Assembly: GCF_002878395.1 (NCBI RefSeq)
Contig: NC_061120.1
Location: 97,086,648-97,150,647 of the forward strand
Direction of reading: 5' to 3'
Source of the DNA: Capsicum annuum
Taxonomy: Eukaryota; Streptophyta; Magnoliopsida; Solanales; Solanaceae
DNA length: 64,000 nt
Part shown: one piece after another, positions 35,604-47,366 of the stretch
Layout: each line of letters starts with the position of its first letter
Position numbering within the stretch: the first letter of the stretch is position 1
Program-made: the position numbers and the translations under genes
Notes under the pieces: generated by a model
Told to the model about the DNA's origin: nothing
The model's input: the letters and a program-made list of their open reading frames with translations, nothing else
Database searches by the model: none

Positions 35604-36860
35604 ATGCCTTGTAGATCCGGAACACCAAAAAATTTTTCTATCCCATCTGGGGGTAATGCTGAAGGGGTGCATCCTACTTTTGAGGATCATCTTCGATCTC
35701 ATGGTCCTATCCCTGATAGTTCTTGAGTTCCATCGAATTCCACTAGTCCTCCTTAAGGCGAGATGACTAATGAGGAATTCCACTAGTCTATTCATGTTAT
35801 TACTCAAATAATCACTGCTCAGGCTAAGCGAGGTACGATTACGCTTTGTCTTCTGAGGCCACAAGGGTTGGCCAATTTATGATAATGAGTCCTCTTATTT
35901 TTTTTAGAGTGAAGGTAGAGAAGGATCCATAGGGGTTCTTGGATAAAATGGAAAAGATATTTTAGGTGATGCAGGCTACCAATGTAGAAGGGGTAAGCTT
36001 TGCAACTTATCAGTTCAAAGATATTACATATCAGTGGTATGAAGAGTGGGATAGGCCTTCTTAGATTATTTCTTTTCCCAATAGTTGAGGAAAGGAAATA
36101 CGGAGCTATTTGTGAACCTGAACTAGGGGAGGATATTTCTCAATGAATATGCCTTAAAGTTTCACTAATTATCAAGGTATGCTCCTAATTTAGAGGCTGA
36201 CATACAGGAAAGAATGAGAAAGTTCTCTTGGTTGAATTGATATTTGATTTTGGAGAGCAAGACTATCATGTTGATTAAAGATATGGACATGTCTAGGTTG
36301 ACTATTCATATGTAGCAAGTGGAATATAAAAAGAGGAAGCAGGTGGACTTTGGAGATAGGTAGGGTAAGAGGAGAAGGTTTCTTGGACAAGGAGGTGTTC
36401 AGTCTCAGGATGGTAGAGATGGTGGAAAATAGTAGAAAAAAGTGTGGGATTTCTAGTTCCTTCTCTTCTACTAGTGCTCTTTACTAGTCGGGCGACAGGC
36501 ATCATCAAGGTAGTGACAATTTTTGGTCATAGGGTTCCTAATCTTAGAAAAGCGGAGGTTAGTTAGTTTTTTCATACCTTTTTTATCAGTTCCACGATTT
36601 TTCTTATCAGGGTTATTATGATGAAAGGAGGGACAAATTCTTGAAGTATGGCCAGACAAGCTATCGACTTTGGGATTTTATGATTAATAAGGTTTCTACG
36701 GGGGCGAATAAGATTCCTTTGTCTTTATCTTTAGCTCCTACACTTAGTGTTTTTGCATCTACTTCTATTAATGCTCCTGGTTCTAGTGTTGGTCGAAATA
36801 GGTTGTATGATTTGGCATCCCAATAAGAATTTGAGGCATTACCTTATGTTACAGGTACCT
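35604..36860 (+). pseudogene. TE-D gag, degenerate
   Basis: ATG 35,604 gives MPCRSGTPKNFSIPSGGNAE up to a stop after 41 codons, the same start family as TE-C and TE-A. The capsid region follows in broken frames (DKMEKIF near 35,945; NEYALKFH near 36,145; DMDMSRLTIHM near 36,290). The zinc knuckle region at about 36,635-36,670 has lost its Cys/His ligands (FLKYGQTSYRLWDF). The Ser/Ala/Pro-rich linker (SLSLAPTLSVFASTSINAPG) leads to protease at 36,860. Confidence 0.82.
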
Positions 36861-36869
36861 TACAACTTT

Positions 36870-39800
36870 TCTCTCCTAATATATATTATTTTCTTAATCT
36901 AGGGTCCACTCTATCCTATGTGAATCCTTATATGGCTGTATCTTTTGGTTTTGATCCAAAAGTTAATTCAAATCCTTTTTCTATTTCTACCCTAGTAGGT
37001 GACTCAGTTATTTCTAAGAGAGTCAATAGGGGGTGTGTGGTATCTGTTGGTGGCAATTAGATCTTGGTGGATTTGTTTGAGTTGGGTATAATGGATTTCA
37101 ATGTCATTCTTGGTATGGATTGGTTATAGTCTTATTATGCATCCTTCGATGTTCAGACCCATAGGGTTATCTTTATGTTCCCTGGTGAGTCGATTATTGA
37201 ATTGGAGGGTGGTTCTTTAGCTCCTAGGGGGGAATTTATAAGATGACTCTTTCTTGAACTATATCATAAACAAATCTTCCCCTCCATACTATTACCTATT
37301 AAAATAATAAAGTTGGTTAGTAAATTGAAAGTTTGTCTATTATGCACAGCCCAAGTGAGAAGCTTTGCTTCTCATAATAGTATAGTTTTCTCCTATTTGT
37401 CTAGCTCTTTCAAAAGAGTGGTCTTTCAGGATTGGTTGTTGTGTGTCACTAACTCCCACCTATCCTATACATTCGATTAATGTTGTCACTGCGAAGCTAT
37501 AGTTAAGGTTTATCTTAAAGCTTAGAGGTTAATCTCCAAAGGTTGTCTTTACCACTTGGTTCAGGTTAAAGATTTGAACTTAGAAGGCCATTTTTTCCGG
37601 TCAGTTCTAGTAGTTAATGAGTTTCTAGAGGTCTTTTAGGATGATGTTCCTCGTGTCCGTTTGGATAAGAAAATTGATTTTGGTATTAATCTAGTTTCGG
37701 ACACTCGTCAAATTTTTATTCCTCCATATAGAATAGACCAGGCTAAGTTGAGGGAACTAAAAGAAAAACTTAAGAATCTTATGAATAAGGGGTTTATTCA
37801 TCCTAGTGTATCCCCATGGGGTGCACCGATGTTGTTCGTGAGAAAAATGGATGGTTTTCTTCGGATATGCATTGACTATAGGCAATTGAACAATATGAAG
37901 GTTAAGAATAAGTATCCTCTTCAGGATAGATGATCTGTTTGATCAGCTGTAAGGTGACAAGTTCTTTTTTAAGATAGATCTTCGGTTTGGGTACCATCAG
38001 CTAAAGATTAAGAAGGTGGATATCTCTAAGATGGCTTTTTTATTCTCGGTATGGGCACTTTGAGTTTTTGGGAATGTTATTTGGTTTGACTAATGTTCCG
38101 GAGGTATTTATGGATCTGATAAACAAGGTATTTCATCAGTATTTAGATCTTTTCGTTATTGTGTTTATTGACGATATTTTTGTTTATTCAAAAAGTGACA
38201 TGGATTATTTTAATCACCTCTATATGGTGTAGAAGACCATAAAGGAACAATAATTGTATGCCAAGTTCTCTAAATATGAGTTTTGGTTGAACGCTGTAAT
38301 GTTCTTGGGTTATATTATTTCTAGTGAAAGGATCATAGTGGATCCACAAAAGGTTGTTGTGGTGAAGAAGTGTCCTAAACCAACCACTCCATCTGATATT
38401 CAGAGCTTCTTGGGTTTAGCCAGGTATTATTGGCAATTTATGGAAAGCTTTTCATTGATAGATGCTTCTTTGACTAAGTTGACCCAAAAGAAGGTTAAGT
38501 TTTCTTGGTTGGATGCTTGTAAAGGGAGTTTTAAGAAGTTAAAGGATAAGTTAACTTTGGCTCCAATTTTGACTTTACTGAAAGGTAATGATGGATTCGT
38601 GGTTTATTATGATGTATCTCAGGTATGTCTTAGTTGTGTTTTGATGTAGCATAGGATGTTAATTACCTATGCTTCCAGGTCATTGAAATTTTATGAGAGA
38701 AATTATCCTACTTATGATTTGGAGCTGTTAGCGGTTGTGTTTGCTTTGAAAATATGTCGGCATTATTTGTATGGTGTTCATATGGATATCTTTTCTGATC
38801 ATAAGAGTCTAAGTATGTGTTCACTCAGAAAGAGCTTAATCTTAGCCAGAGAGAATGGCTTGAGCTTCTCACGAACTATGATATGAGTCTTCACTATCAC
38901 TCAGGTAAGGCTAATGTGGCTGCTGATGCTCTTAGCAGGTTTTCCATAGGGAGTTTAGCTCATTTGGAAGAAGGAAAATGGGAATTGGTGAAGGATATTC
39001 ATTGCTTGGCACATCTTTGAGTTCACCTCTTGAACTTCAAGGATGGTGGTGTGGTGGTGCAAGAAGTGGTTCAGTCATCTCTTGGTACAGAGATTAAGGA
39101 GAAGCCAGTGGTGGACCTATCTTGATGAAAATTAAGAATGATATTGGTAGGCAAAAGGTAACGGTGTTTGAGATCAGTGGTGATGGCACTTTATGGTACT
39201 AAGGGAGGTTGTGTGTTCCTAATATCGATGGGTTACGACAAAGAATTTGGGTTGAGGTGTATGAATCATGCTATGTTGTTCATCCCATCTCAACTAAGAT
39301 GTATCATGATCTCAAGAAGATCTATTAGTGGAATGGCATGAAGAGAGATGTGGTTGATTTATAGCCAAATCCGTGGTGTGTCAACAGGTTAAGGTTGAGC
39401 ACATAAAGCCAGGAGGGTTGTATCAAGAAATTGATTTGCCCAAATAAAAACGGGAAGTGATCAATATGGACTTTCTTACCAGTCTTAATCGATCTCAGAA
39501 TCAATATGATTCAATTTGGGTCATCACTGATAGGATGACTAAGTCTGCACTCTTTTTGCCAGTGCAGACTACCTTTTTAATGGAGGATTATACAAAGATG
39601 TATCTTCAGGAGATTTGAATCTTCTTGGGGTGCCTATTTTGATTATTTTTGATCATGGCGCGCAATTTACATCTCACTTCTGGTGACTTTTTTAGAGAGA
39701 GTTGGGTACAAAGGTTAGTCTGAGTATCGTTTTTCATCTGTAGATGGATGGGCAAGCAGAGAGAACTATTTAGACATTAGAGGATATGCTTTGGGATTGT

Positions 39801-40555
39801 ATGATTAATTATGGTGGAAGTTGGGTTGAGCATCTACCTTTGGTGGAGTTTGCTTACAACAATAGTTATCATTCTAGTATTAGTATATCCCCTTTTGAGG
39901 CATTGTATAGAAGGAGGTGTCGATCTCCTATTGGTTGGTTCGAGTATTGTAAGGCGGACATATTTGGTCCTGACTTTGTTTATAAGGTTATAGAGAAGGT
40001 AAAAGTGATTCAGGATAGGCTTAAGGCTGCCCAAAGTCGACAAAAGTCTTATACGAATGTTAGGTGTAGAGACTTGGAGTTAGATGTAGGGGATAAGGTT
40101 TTCCTCAATGTATCTCCTATGAAGGGAGTAGTGCAGTTTAGTAAGAAGGGGAATCATAGTCCCTGGTATGTTGGCCCTTATGAGATTTTGCGAAAAATTT
40201 GTAATATTGCTTATGAGCCAGAGTTTCCTTCTATCTTAAGCTTGGTTCGTCCAGTTTTTCATAATTCCATGTTGAGGAAGTTCATTGGTGATCCTTCTCA
40301 GTTATTCTTTTGGAAGGATTGGGTCTCACAGACTCTTTGTTTCATGAAGGTATCCCAGTTAAGATCTTGGATAGGCAGGTTTGTCGGTTGCAGACCAATG
40401 ATGTGTCTTTGGTTAAGGTTCTGTCTTGGAACCATAAGGTGGAAGAAGCTACTTGGGAAGCAGAGGAGAATATGAAGTCCAAGTATCCATATCTATATTC
40501 TAATCTTGGGATTCATACGGAAGGTATATGTCTTCAACACATCTTTATTTTTTGA
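36870..40555 (+). pseudogene. TE-D pol, degenerate, with a 266-bp insertion
   Basis: Protease: YFLNLGSTLSYVNPY near 36,885, with the catalytic Asp changed to Asn. An unrelated ~266-bp insertion interrupts the protease-RT linker (37,241-37,506). Reverse transcriptase: [20 protein letters not shown] at about 37,790; palm motif [12 protein letters not shown] codons 38,170-38,175. Connection: [19 protein letters not shown]. RNase H: 38,560-38,960, ending AADALSRFSIGSL. Integrase: about 39,100-40,200 ([49 protein letters not shown]). The chromodomain-like tail is EGIPVKILDRQVCRLQTNDV to MKSKYPYLYS, with a stop near 40,553. There are several stops and frameshifts. Confidence 0.9.
37241..37506. mobile_element. 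Unidentified ~266-bp insertion in TE-D pol
   Basis: TE-C lacks this stretch at the same place. In TE-D the GGSLAPRG-coding sequence runs into tttat (37,235-37,240 region), then unrelated DNA (AGATGACTCTTTCTTG ... CTATAGTTAAGG), then tttat again before the pol frame resumes (CTTAAAGC, 37,507). This looks like a small insertion with a ~5-bp duplication. It holds a short hairpin (GAGAAGCTTTGCTTCTC, about 37,360). No family was recognised. Confidence 0.65.
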
Positions 40556-40692
40556 GTTTGTTTAAGGAAAGATTAATATCTTTGCCTCTTTGTTTTTAAA
40601 CTTTGTTAAAGATCGGATATATATTTGACAATACAAATGACTCATGCATGGGGTTACACCTACCTTGTCCATTATTTGGGGATGAATATTCC

Positions 40693-40705
40693 TTGTGGGG
40701 GAAAC
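40693..40705 (+). promoter_or_regulatory. TE-D polypurine tract
   Basis: GTGGGGGAAAC immediately before the 3' LTR start. The non-coding interval 40,556-40,692 resembles the TE-C tail at 43,133-43,303. Confidence 0.75.
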
Positions 40706-43132
40706 TGAAACACCCTAGTTTTTGGACCTTAGAAAATTTCTTGGAATTCTGGTCTCTGGGCCCAATATGACTCATGGGTATGAGTCGTATGATGGGGTAT
40801 GAATTGTATGGTCCTATCGTATACTGACTAGTGTTGGTTGGTGGAATGGATTTTTGTTACTGGAATGGATACGACTTAGGGGTATGAGTCATATTGTTGG
40901 TTATGGATCATTTGGTTCCTTAACTTAATCTTAGACTTGTTTACTTAGGTTGGATCTAAGTACGAGTGGCTCACCACGAACCGTAATATAGGGTACGAGT
41001 CATACCATAGACTCATATGGTGGACAGTGTCTAAATCTTTCTTGGGTTTAAATATGCAAGGGGTACGAATAAAGGGTTTGGATTGTATGCTTCAAATATG
41101 ACTTGGTTGGATGATTCGTATGCTAGAAAGTGTTGGATCCAAAGGTTGAGGTCAGGATACAAGTGGAGGGTAACAATCATATTAGAGGGTACGACTCGTA
41201 AAAGTCAGTCGTATCCCTAGGACGGGAATTTGTGTAACTTAAGTGGGGGTATTATGGATATTTCCCCACTTATTCTAACAAGTTCCCATGACTTCTAACC
41301 TATTTGGAAGGTTATTTACCCTATTATTCCATTTATTAATACTTAGAAACTATTATAAACACTATAATTTGTCAAAAGCTTTTGGGCAAGGAAAGCTAGG
41401 GTTTCAACAAGAGGATTGTATTGGGGCTTTTCTTGGTGATTTCTTTCCATCATTATCTTGGTTTAAGATACGTTCTCTTCCTTCATTGTTAATTTTTACT
41501 ATAGGCATGGTTTTTATGAATGTTTTCAGGACTTCATTGATCGTATTATTATGGTTTTCAAATACGATTTGGGGGTTTTGATACTAAATAGTTGGTTATG
41601 GTTTTCCATGGTTTAAATTATGCTTTATGTGCATTAATGGTGGTTTTGGATAATTGGCTTGCATGGGAATGGTTTAATGGTAATTGAAATTGGTTTTGGT
41701 TATATTATGCCCCCAATTTGTTTTATACAATGCCTATAATAATGTTTTCATTGCATTGAGTACTTTTAATGGAACTGTTTCTTGTTTTAAACTTGGTAAA
41801 TGAATTATGCTGGGTTTAAATGGATTGTAAAGGTAAATGGCTAAATGGTTATGCTTGTGAGGTACATGGAATTCGCTAAGTGTTTTTGATATGGTAAATA
41901 GAATGGCACATAGAAGTCCCTTAAACCTATATGTGGTTGGCTATGGATAGTACTTGCAAGTATGGTCGGGATGAAGATACCACTTCTAAATGGCCATGAT
42001 TAATAAATGGTAAATAGGTTTGTTAGTTTTTTAGCAATGGTTTTGATTGGGCAATAATGGTAGGGTGTGTAGCAAAGCTGTGGAAGGTGGAGGTCCTAGG
42101 GGAACAAAACTGGAAACTTATATTTGCTGATGTGAGGTTTGGTCTTGGTGACCGTGTACATAATGTCACAATATATTTTGGGGGATGTAATAGCCATCAT
42201 AGATTTTCTTCCCTAGTCGTGCTGCTACATGCACTGGGGCCCTTTCAGCAGGAGAGCTGAACCCATATAGCCCGTAGGTGGTTTTGGATGGCAAAGCTAC
42301 ACAACCCATGTAAAGGTTTTAAATACATGTTAAACCCGATCCATTTTTCCAGCATGTTTATATAAATATATATTTATGGTTGTATTTATATAGATGGTTT
42401 TACTTGGCCTTATAAATTGCATTATTTTATCCTTATCTCAAGATCATGCTAGTGTTCACCCGCTAACCTTTCTACTGATAACCGCATACCCACGCTATGT
42501 AGGAATTAACCATTCTACTCCTCTTGCATAGTTATTGAATTAAGGATCAGCGTTTAGACTAAAGTGGTATGCTTTCATCCTTTTGGAAGGCTCCATTTCA
42601 TGTTATGGATATTCCTAGACACTTTAGTTTTATCTTGGATATTGGTTTTGGCCATTATTGGGGGCATGTCCCAACTAAATTTTATTACTCTTTTGGTTAG
42701 AGTTTTTGTGGTGCTGCTATAGGTTAGAATGGGCGAGATCGGTATAGGTGTCAGCCTTAGACTAGCTATTGGTATTAAGGCTGGCATCATAGGACATAAT
42801 TTCTCACTATTCCATCGTATTTTATTTTGGGATTAATTATATTATGTTATTGAATTTACATTGGTTATGTCCTAGTTTATGGCCCTTGTTTCGGTATTGG
42901 TTTGGTATGGTTGGATTATTGGTATGGAATGGTTGGACTCGGTTGGGTCAGTCACGGTTGTGATCCTATCCTAGAGTCTTCATATGACCTGTTACATTAT
43001 CTTGTTATATGATCAAAATTCAGCCAACTCAGGCCAGGCGGCTGGAGGTTGGGTTGGGTAACAGGGATGGTCTCCGGTACCGGTCGGACTTTAGACACCC
43101 ATTACAACAAGTCCCCCAGTCGGGTCGGGTCA
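40706..43132 (+). repeat. TE-D 3' LTR (complete, ~2.43 kb)
   Basis: Starts TGAAACACCCTAG and ends GGGTCGGGTCA. It is collinear with the TE-C LTRs, so TE-C and TE-D are close relatives. Contains many GACTCATGGGTATGAGTCGTA-like elements in the first 500 bp, a feature also of the TE-C and TE-A LTRs. Reading frames within it are fortuitous. Confidence 0.9.
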
Positions 43133-43303
43133 GTATGTGTTCTTTAACATACTTTTGTTTTCAAACTTTGTTAAAGGAAATATTAATATCTTTGCATCTT
43201 TACTTTTTAACTTGGTTAAAGGTTTGTTTGATATTTTCTAATGCAAATGAATTGTGCTTGTGGTTACCCTACCTTGTCCGTCAATGTTCCTAGTAGGAAA
43301 GAC
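43133..43303 (+). other. TE-C 3' untranslated tail
   Basis: Matches the interval between pol end and 3' LTR of TE-D (40,525-40,705): CTTTGTTAAAGGAAATATTAATATCTTTGC and ACCTTGTCCGTCA-type blocks. It is separated from TE-C pol (ends 25,705) by TE-E and TE-D, which shows that TE-D sits inside TE-C just at the end of pol. The polypurine tract is decayed. Confidence 0.82.
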
Positions 43304-44400
43304 TATAACACCCCGGGTTTGTGACCCTTAGAAAATTTCTTGGATTTCTAATTTTTGGACAAGTTACAACTAGGGGAACAAGTCGTACACTAAGGTACGA
43401 TTGGTTGGGTATGACATATGCTGACCAGCATTGTTTAGTGGTTTGGATTTGATTTTCGGAATGGATACCACTTAGGTAGTATGAGTCGTATCGATGGATA
43501 TATATTGTTTGGTTACTTCACTTAATCCTAAACTCGGTGACTTAAGTTGGATCTGAGTACGAGTGGCACACTATGCATAAGCCAAGGTATGAGTCATACC
43601 ATGGACTCGTATGGTGGACAATGTTCAATCTTATTTTGATTCTATTTTTCCAAGGGTACGGGTCAGAGGTATGGGTCATATGATTTGGGTACGATTTGGT
43701 TTGGGTGAGTGATACCTTGGATAGTGTTGGGTCCAAAGAGGGCCTAGTGTACGAGTGGTGGGTACCACTGGTATTGGAGGGTACGACTGGTATGGTTAGT
43801 TGTAGCCCCTGATGAGATTTTTATACAGTTTAAGTGAGGGCAATCTGGACAATTTCCCACTTAAACTAGTATGGCCCCATGACTTTTAATTCACTTGAGA
43901 GGTTATTTTCCCTATTATTCTATACATTAATACTTAGAAAACACTCTCTAAAGATCTTAGGCGAAAGAAGCTAGGGTTTTATGTTAACGATTAATTTGAG
44001 GCTTGTGTCGGTGATTTCTCTCCATTATTTTCTCAATTAAGGAATGTACTTTTCCCTCATTGTTAGTTTCAACTAAAGGCTAGGTTTTATATAATGTTTT
44101 CATGGCATGATTAATTGTATGGTTTTAGGGTTTTCAAATATGTGTTGGGGTTTTGGTTATAATGGCTTAGTTTTGGGTTTCCCATGTATTAATTATGTTT
44201 TTACATGTTTTAATGGTGGTTTTGGATAATTGGTTGCATAGGAATGGCCACATGGTAATTGGTTTTGGTTTTGGAAATACTATGCCCCCAACATGTTTAA
44301 TATAATTCCTATGATAATGCTTTTACTATATTATTGGATTTTTAATGGAACTATTGCATGGTTTGAACTTGGTAATGGAACTCTAAATGGTTTAAATGGT

Positions 44401-45923
44401 TGATGAGTGGTGATTTTACCACTCATTCACACTCATTATTAGTGCATATTACCTTGTTTTAAATGAGTAAATGAGTCATGATTGTGATTAAATGCACTAA
44501 TATCCACTCTTTGCAGGTATAAGAGTTAAAAAGACAAAGAGATGTGGAGTGGAGCTTGAAATGATCAAAAAGGAGTTGAAATAGTGCAGTTGAAGACCTG
44601 TAGTGGAAGAGCCTCATTTACCACGGTCGTGGCCCAGTGGTCGCGGTCGCGGTCGCGGTAATTAACCACAACCGCGGAAGTTAATCGCAGTCGTATAGCC
44701 GCGGTCATAGCCTGACCTGCGGTCGCGGCTTGGCAGAAATGTTTAGCCTAAGGGAAAAACTGTAAATGCACATGCTGATCACAATTCGATCAAAAACACT
44801 CAAGCTCTAATTCCATGAAATCATTCATTCCATCACATCCTTTCTTCCCCAATTTTTTAGGTTTTAACTTGAGATTTTATAGCCTCTATTTTTGGAGAAG
44901 AAAATATTGTGTAAATTTTACGTGAAGAATACATTGGAGACTTTCTAAGCGTAAGATTTGCTCACTTCTATTGTTGATATTTTTGAGAGCCAAGTTTGAA
45001 GTAACATTCTCTTAGATCTTCTACAACTTTGATTCAATGGAGATTGTGGGTATAACTATGCTTGTTTATCTTATGTGTAGCTAAATCTCCCTCTTGGGGT
45101 TATGTGTGAATAGGGGTTAAAGTGTGTGTGGGTTGTGATTGTTAGCATCTATTTGGTAGCTCATGTTTATGGGTTCTATTATTGTTACACTATTTTGGTT
45201 CGGATTTGATGGGAAAAATCTCCAAATACCAACATGGGTTTGATGAGTGAAAGCTCCATGCTCTAGAAAGTTCAATGCCATCTTTGAAAGAAGGATTTTA
45301 GTTGAACTTTAGGAATCCATGTCATCCTCAAAAGAGGGATGTGGGGACCAAAGAAATGATAGGCAATTATGTGTGTAGTTTGCTAAATTTTCACTATCTT
45401 AGACTAAGGGTGAATACGAAGTTAACTATGCTATGGGCATCATCCTAAAAATAGGGATGCCTTGATTGAGGTTGTGGTTACAAATTGTTGAACACGCCTA
45501 TTAGGTATTCCAAAGTATCAATAGGTAAAAGTTTGATGTTTTGTTGAAAGGCTAACATCGAAACCTATAACCAAGCCTACCCATATTTGAATTATTGAAG
45601 TGATGTTGATAATTATCTCCCATATGTCATTCCCTTAGTAACACATAATCCCAAGATCCGTGCATAATTTTTAAAACTCTAATTATTCATAGCCCAGAAT
45701 TTATTCTAGAAAATCCTAAAAAGAAACATTAGTGTAGGAACTCACCTCCCCCATTTTATCTTTTAGTAACATTTTTTTGAATTTGTCTTGTATTTATCAT
45801 TTCAAATTAGTTTGATCACCACTCATATTGTACATCATGGATTCGACCTCTACCCCAAAGTTGGATAAATATATTGACGACAACCGCCTTGCACTTAATT
45901 GACGTGTAAATTGAGCATTGTTA
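44401..45923 (-). mobile_element. R15-2, ~1.5 kb non-coding repeat inside the TE-C 3' LTR
   Basis: Flanked by atggt on both sides (44,396-44,400; 45,924-45,928), a 5-bp target duplication. On the minus strand it begins TAACAATGCTCAATTTAC and ends CCACTCATCA, matching R15-1 (TAACGCTCAATCTAC ... CTATCA). A TATA-like CTATAAAATC lies near 44,880, about 1040 bp from its minus-strand start. A GC-rich stretch at 44,620-44,740 holds several GGTCGC hexamers. No coding capacity is seen. The ends are TA...CA, so a solo LTR with non-canonical ends is possible. Confidence 0.75.
44620..44740. repeat. GGTCGC hexamer-rich patch in R15-2
   Basis: GGTCGCGGTCGCGGTCGCGG plus scattered CCGCGG/GCGGTC motifs, in DNA otherwise rich in A and T. 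The same relative zone in R15-3 (48,555-48,650) also rises in GC and has GCGCCC/GGGCGCAAGTGCC. Confidence 0.75.
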
Positions 45924-47366
45924 ATGGTTAAATAGAATGGTTTGGTGGTCATGGTTATGGTAAATTGAATATCCTTGTGGGATACAACGAACTCCACCAA
46001 GTAAACATATTAATGGACAACTTATGGGGTATATAGGACTCTCCCAAGCAAATATAATGGAACAATTATGGGGTACATGGGACTCTTCCAAGTTAACCTG
46101 GTAAATGGGTACACGGGAATCCCTTTACCTTACAAGGTTTGGTTAAGGAAAATACTTGCAAGTTATAGTCGGTATGATGATACCACTATTATAGCATTGG
46201 TTAATAATAAATGGAATGATGGATTGGTTGGTTAGAAATGGTTTTAATTGGGCAGTAATGGCGGGGTGTGATAGCTAACTGTAAAGGTGGGAGTTCAATA
46301 AAAGAACACTGGAAACTCATGTTTGCTGACATGAGGGGTTGGTCATGGTGACCATTTATGATACTATAGAGGACACTGGAATCCACTAACTACACTGTAT
46401 ATATGTATCATGGGGAGCGAAGGATACTTAGGAATCCCCTACTCTTATGGTATCTCTTGTTCGTATGGCTAAACATATCAGGTCCCATTCAGGGGTTACA
46501 TTGGACCCGTATATCCCATGGATAGTTAAGGATGGTTAAGCTACATATACCCATGTTAATGGTTTTAAATGCATGCTAAACCCAATTCCCTTTCCCGGCA
46601 TGATTATATATATTTATTTTTATGGTTTGTATGCATATGGATAGTTTACTTGGTCTTAATAGATGGCATTACTTTATCCTTATCCTTTTTTCATGCTGGC
46701 GTTCATTCGCCAACCCGTCTTCGGGTGGCTGTATCCCCACGCAATATAGGAACTGACCATTCTGCTCTTCCTACATAGTGATTGGATTTTGGGGTCAACT
46801 TTTTGGATTGAAGTGGTGAGTTTTTATCTTTTTGGAAGTCTCCATTTCATGTTATGGAAATTTTCATATACTTTGGTTATTTTATGGATAATGATTTTGG
46901 GTATTGTTGGGGGCATGTCCCAACTGAATATTGATGTTTTTTTGGTTGGAGGCTTTTATGAAACTGCTATGGGTTGATATGTGTGGGATCAATATTGGTG
47001 TCAACCTTGGTATCGACATTGGTATTGGGGATGATATCATTGGACTAAATTTCTCATTGTTCCATTCTCTTTTATTTTAGGATTCTATAATTATTATGGA
47101 ACTCATATGGTCATGGTTTTTTATTATGGTTTGGTTTAGTATGGGTTAACGGTTGGGTATCGAACGATTGGACTTGTTCAGGTGGTTATAGATATAGTCC
47201 TATCCCAGATTCTTGGACTATGAAATAACGTTATCTTGTTATATATTCTAAATTCATCCAACTCAGAATATGTATAGGTTGCTTGGGTTGGATAACGTGG
47301 GTTGTCTCCACTCCCGGTTGGAATTGGGATGTCTATTATGACAAAGACCTGATTCGAGTCGTGTCA

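Larger units (their letters stand above)
34924..43132 (+). mobile_element. TE-D, Ty3/gypsy chromovirus-type retrotransposon
   Basis: Last 470 bp of the 5' LTR, primer site, gag, pol, purine tract and complete 3' LTR. It lies inside the 3' tail of TE-C: the 3' LTR end at 43,132 is followed by the TE-C tail. The rest of its 5' LTR should lie to the left of TE-E but has been deleted. Confidence 0.88.
43304..47366 (+). repeat. TE-C 3' LTR, interrupted by R15-2
   Basis: Starts TATAACACCCCGGG and ends GTCGTGTCA. The start is TA, not TG, in both TE-C LTRs. Without R15-2 and its duplication it is ~2535 bp, matching the 5' LTR rebuilt from 1546-3689 and 21,022-21,428. The right flank tgtaa (47,367-47,371) is TE-B LTR sequence, the equivalent of ttaca at 10,955-10,959 on the other strand. 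Confidence 0.88.

Noticed and set aside
41288..42260. 97- and 67-codon frames in the TE-D 3' LTR
   Set aside because: Equivalent positions in the TE-C LTRs are not open, and the sequence is LTR.
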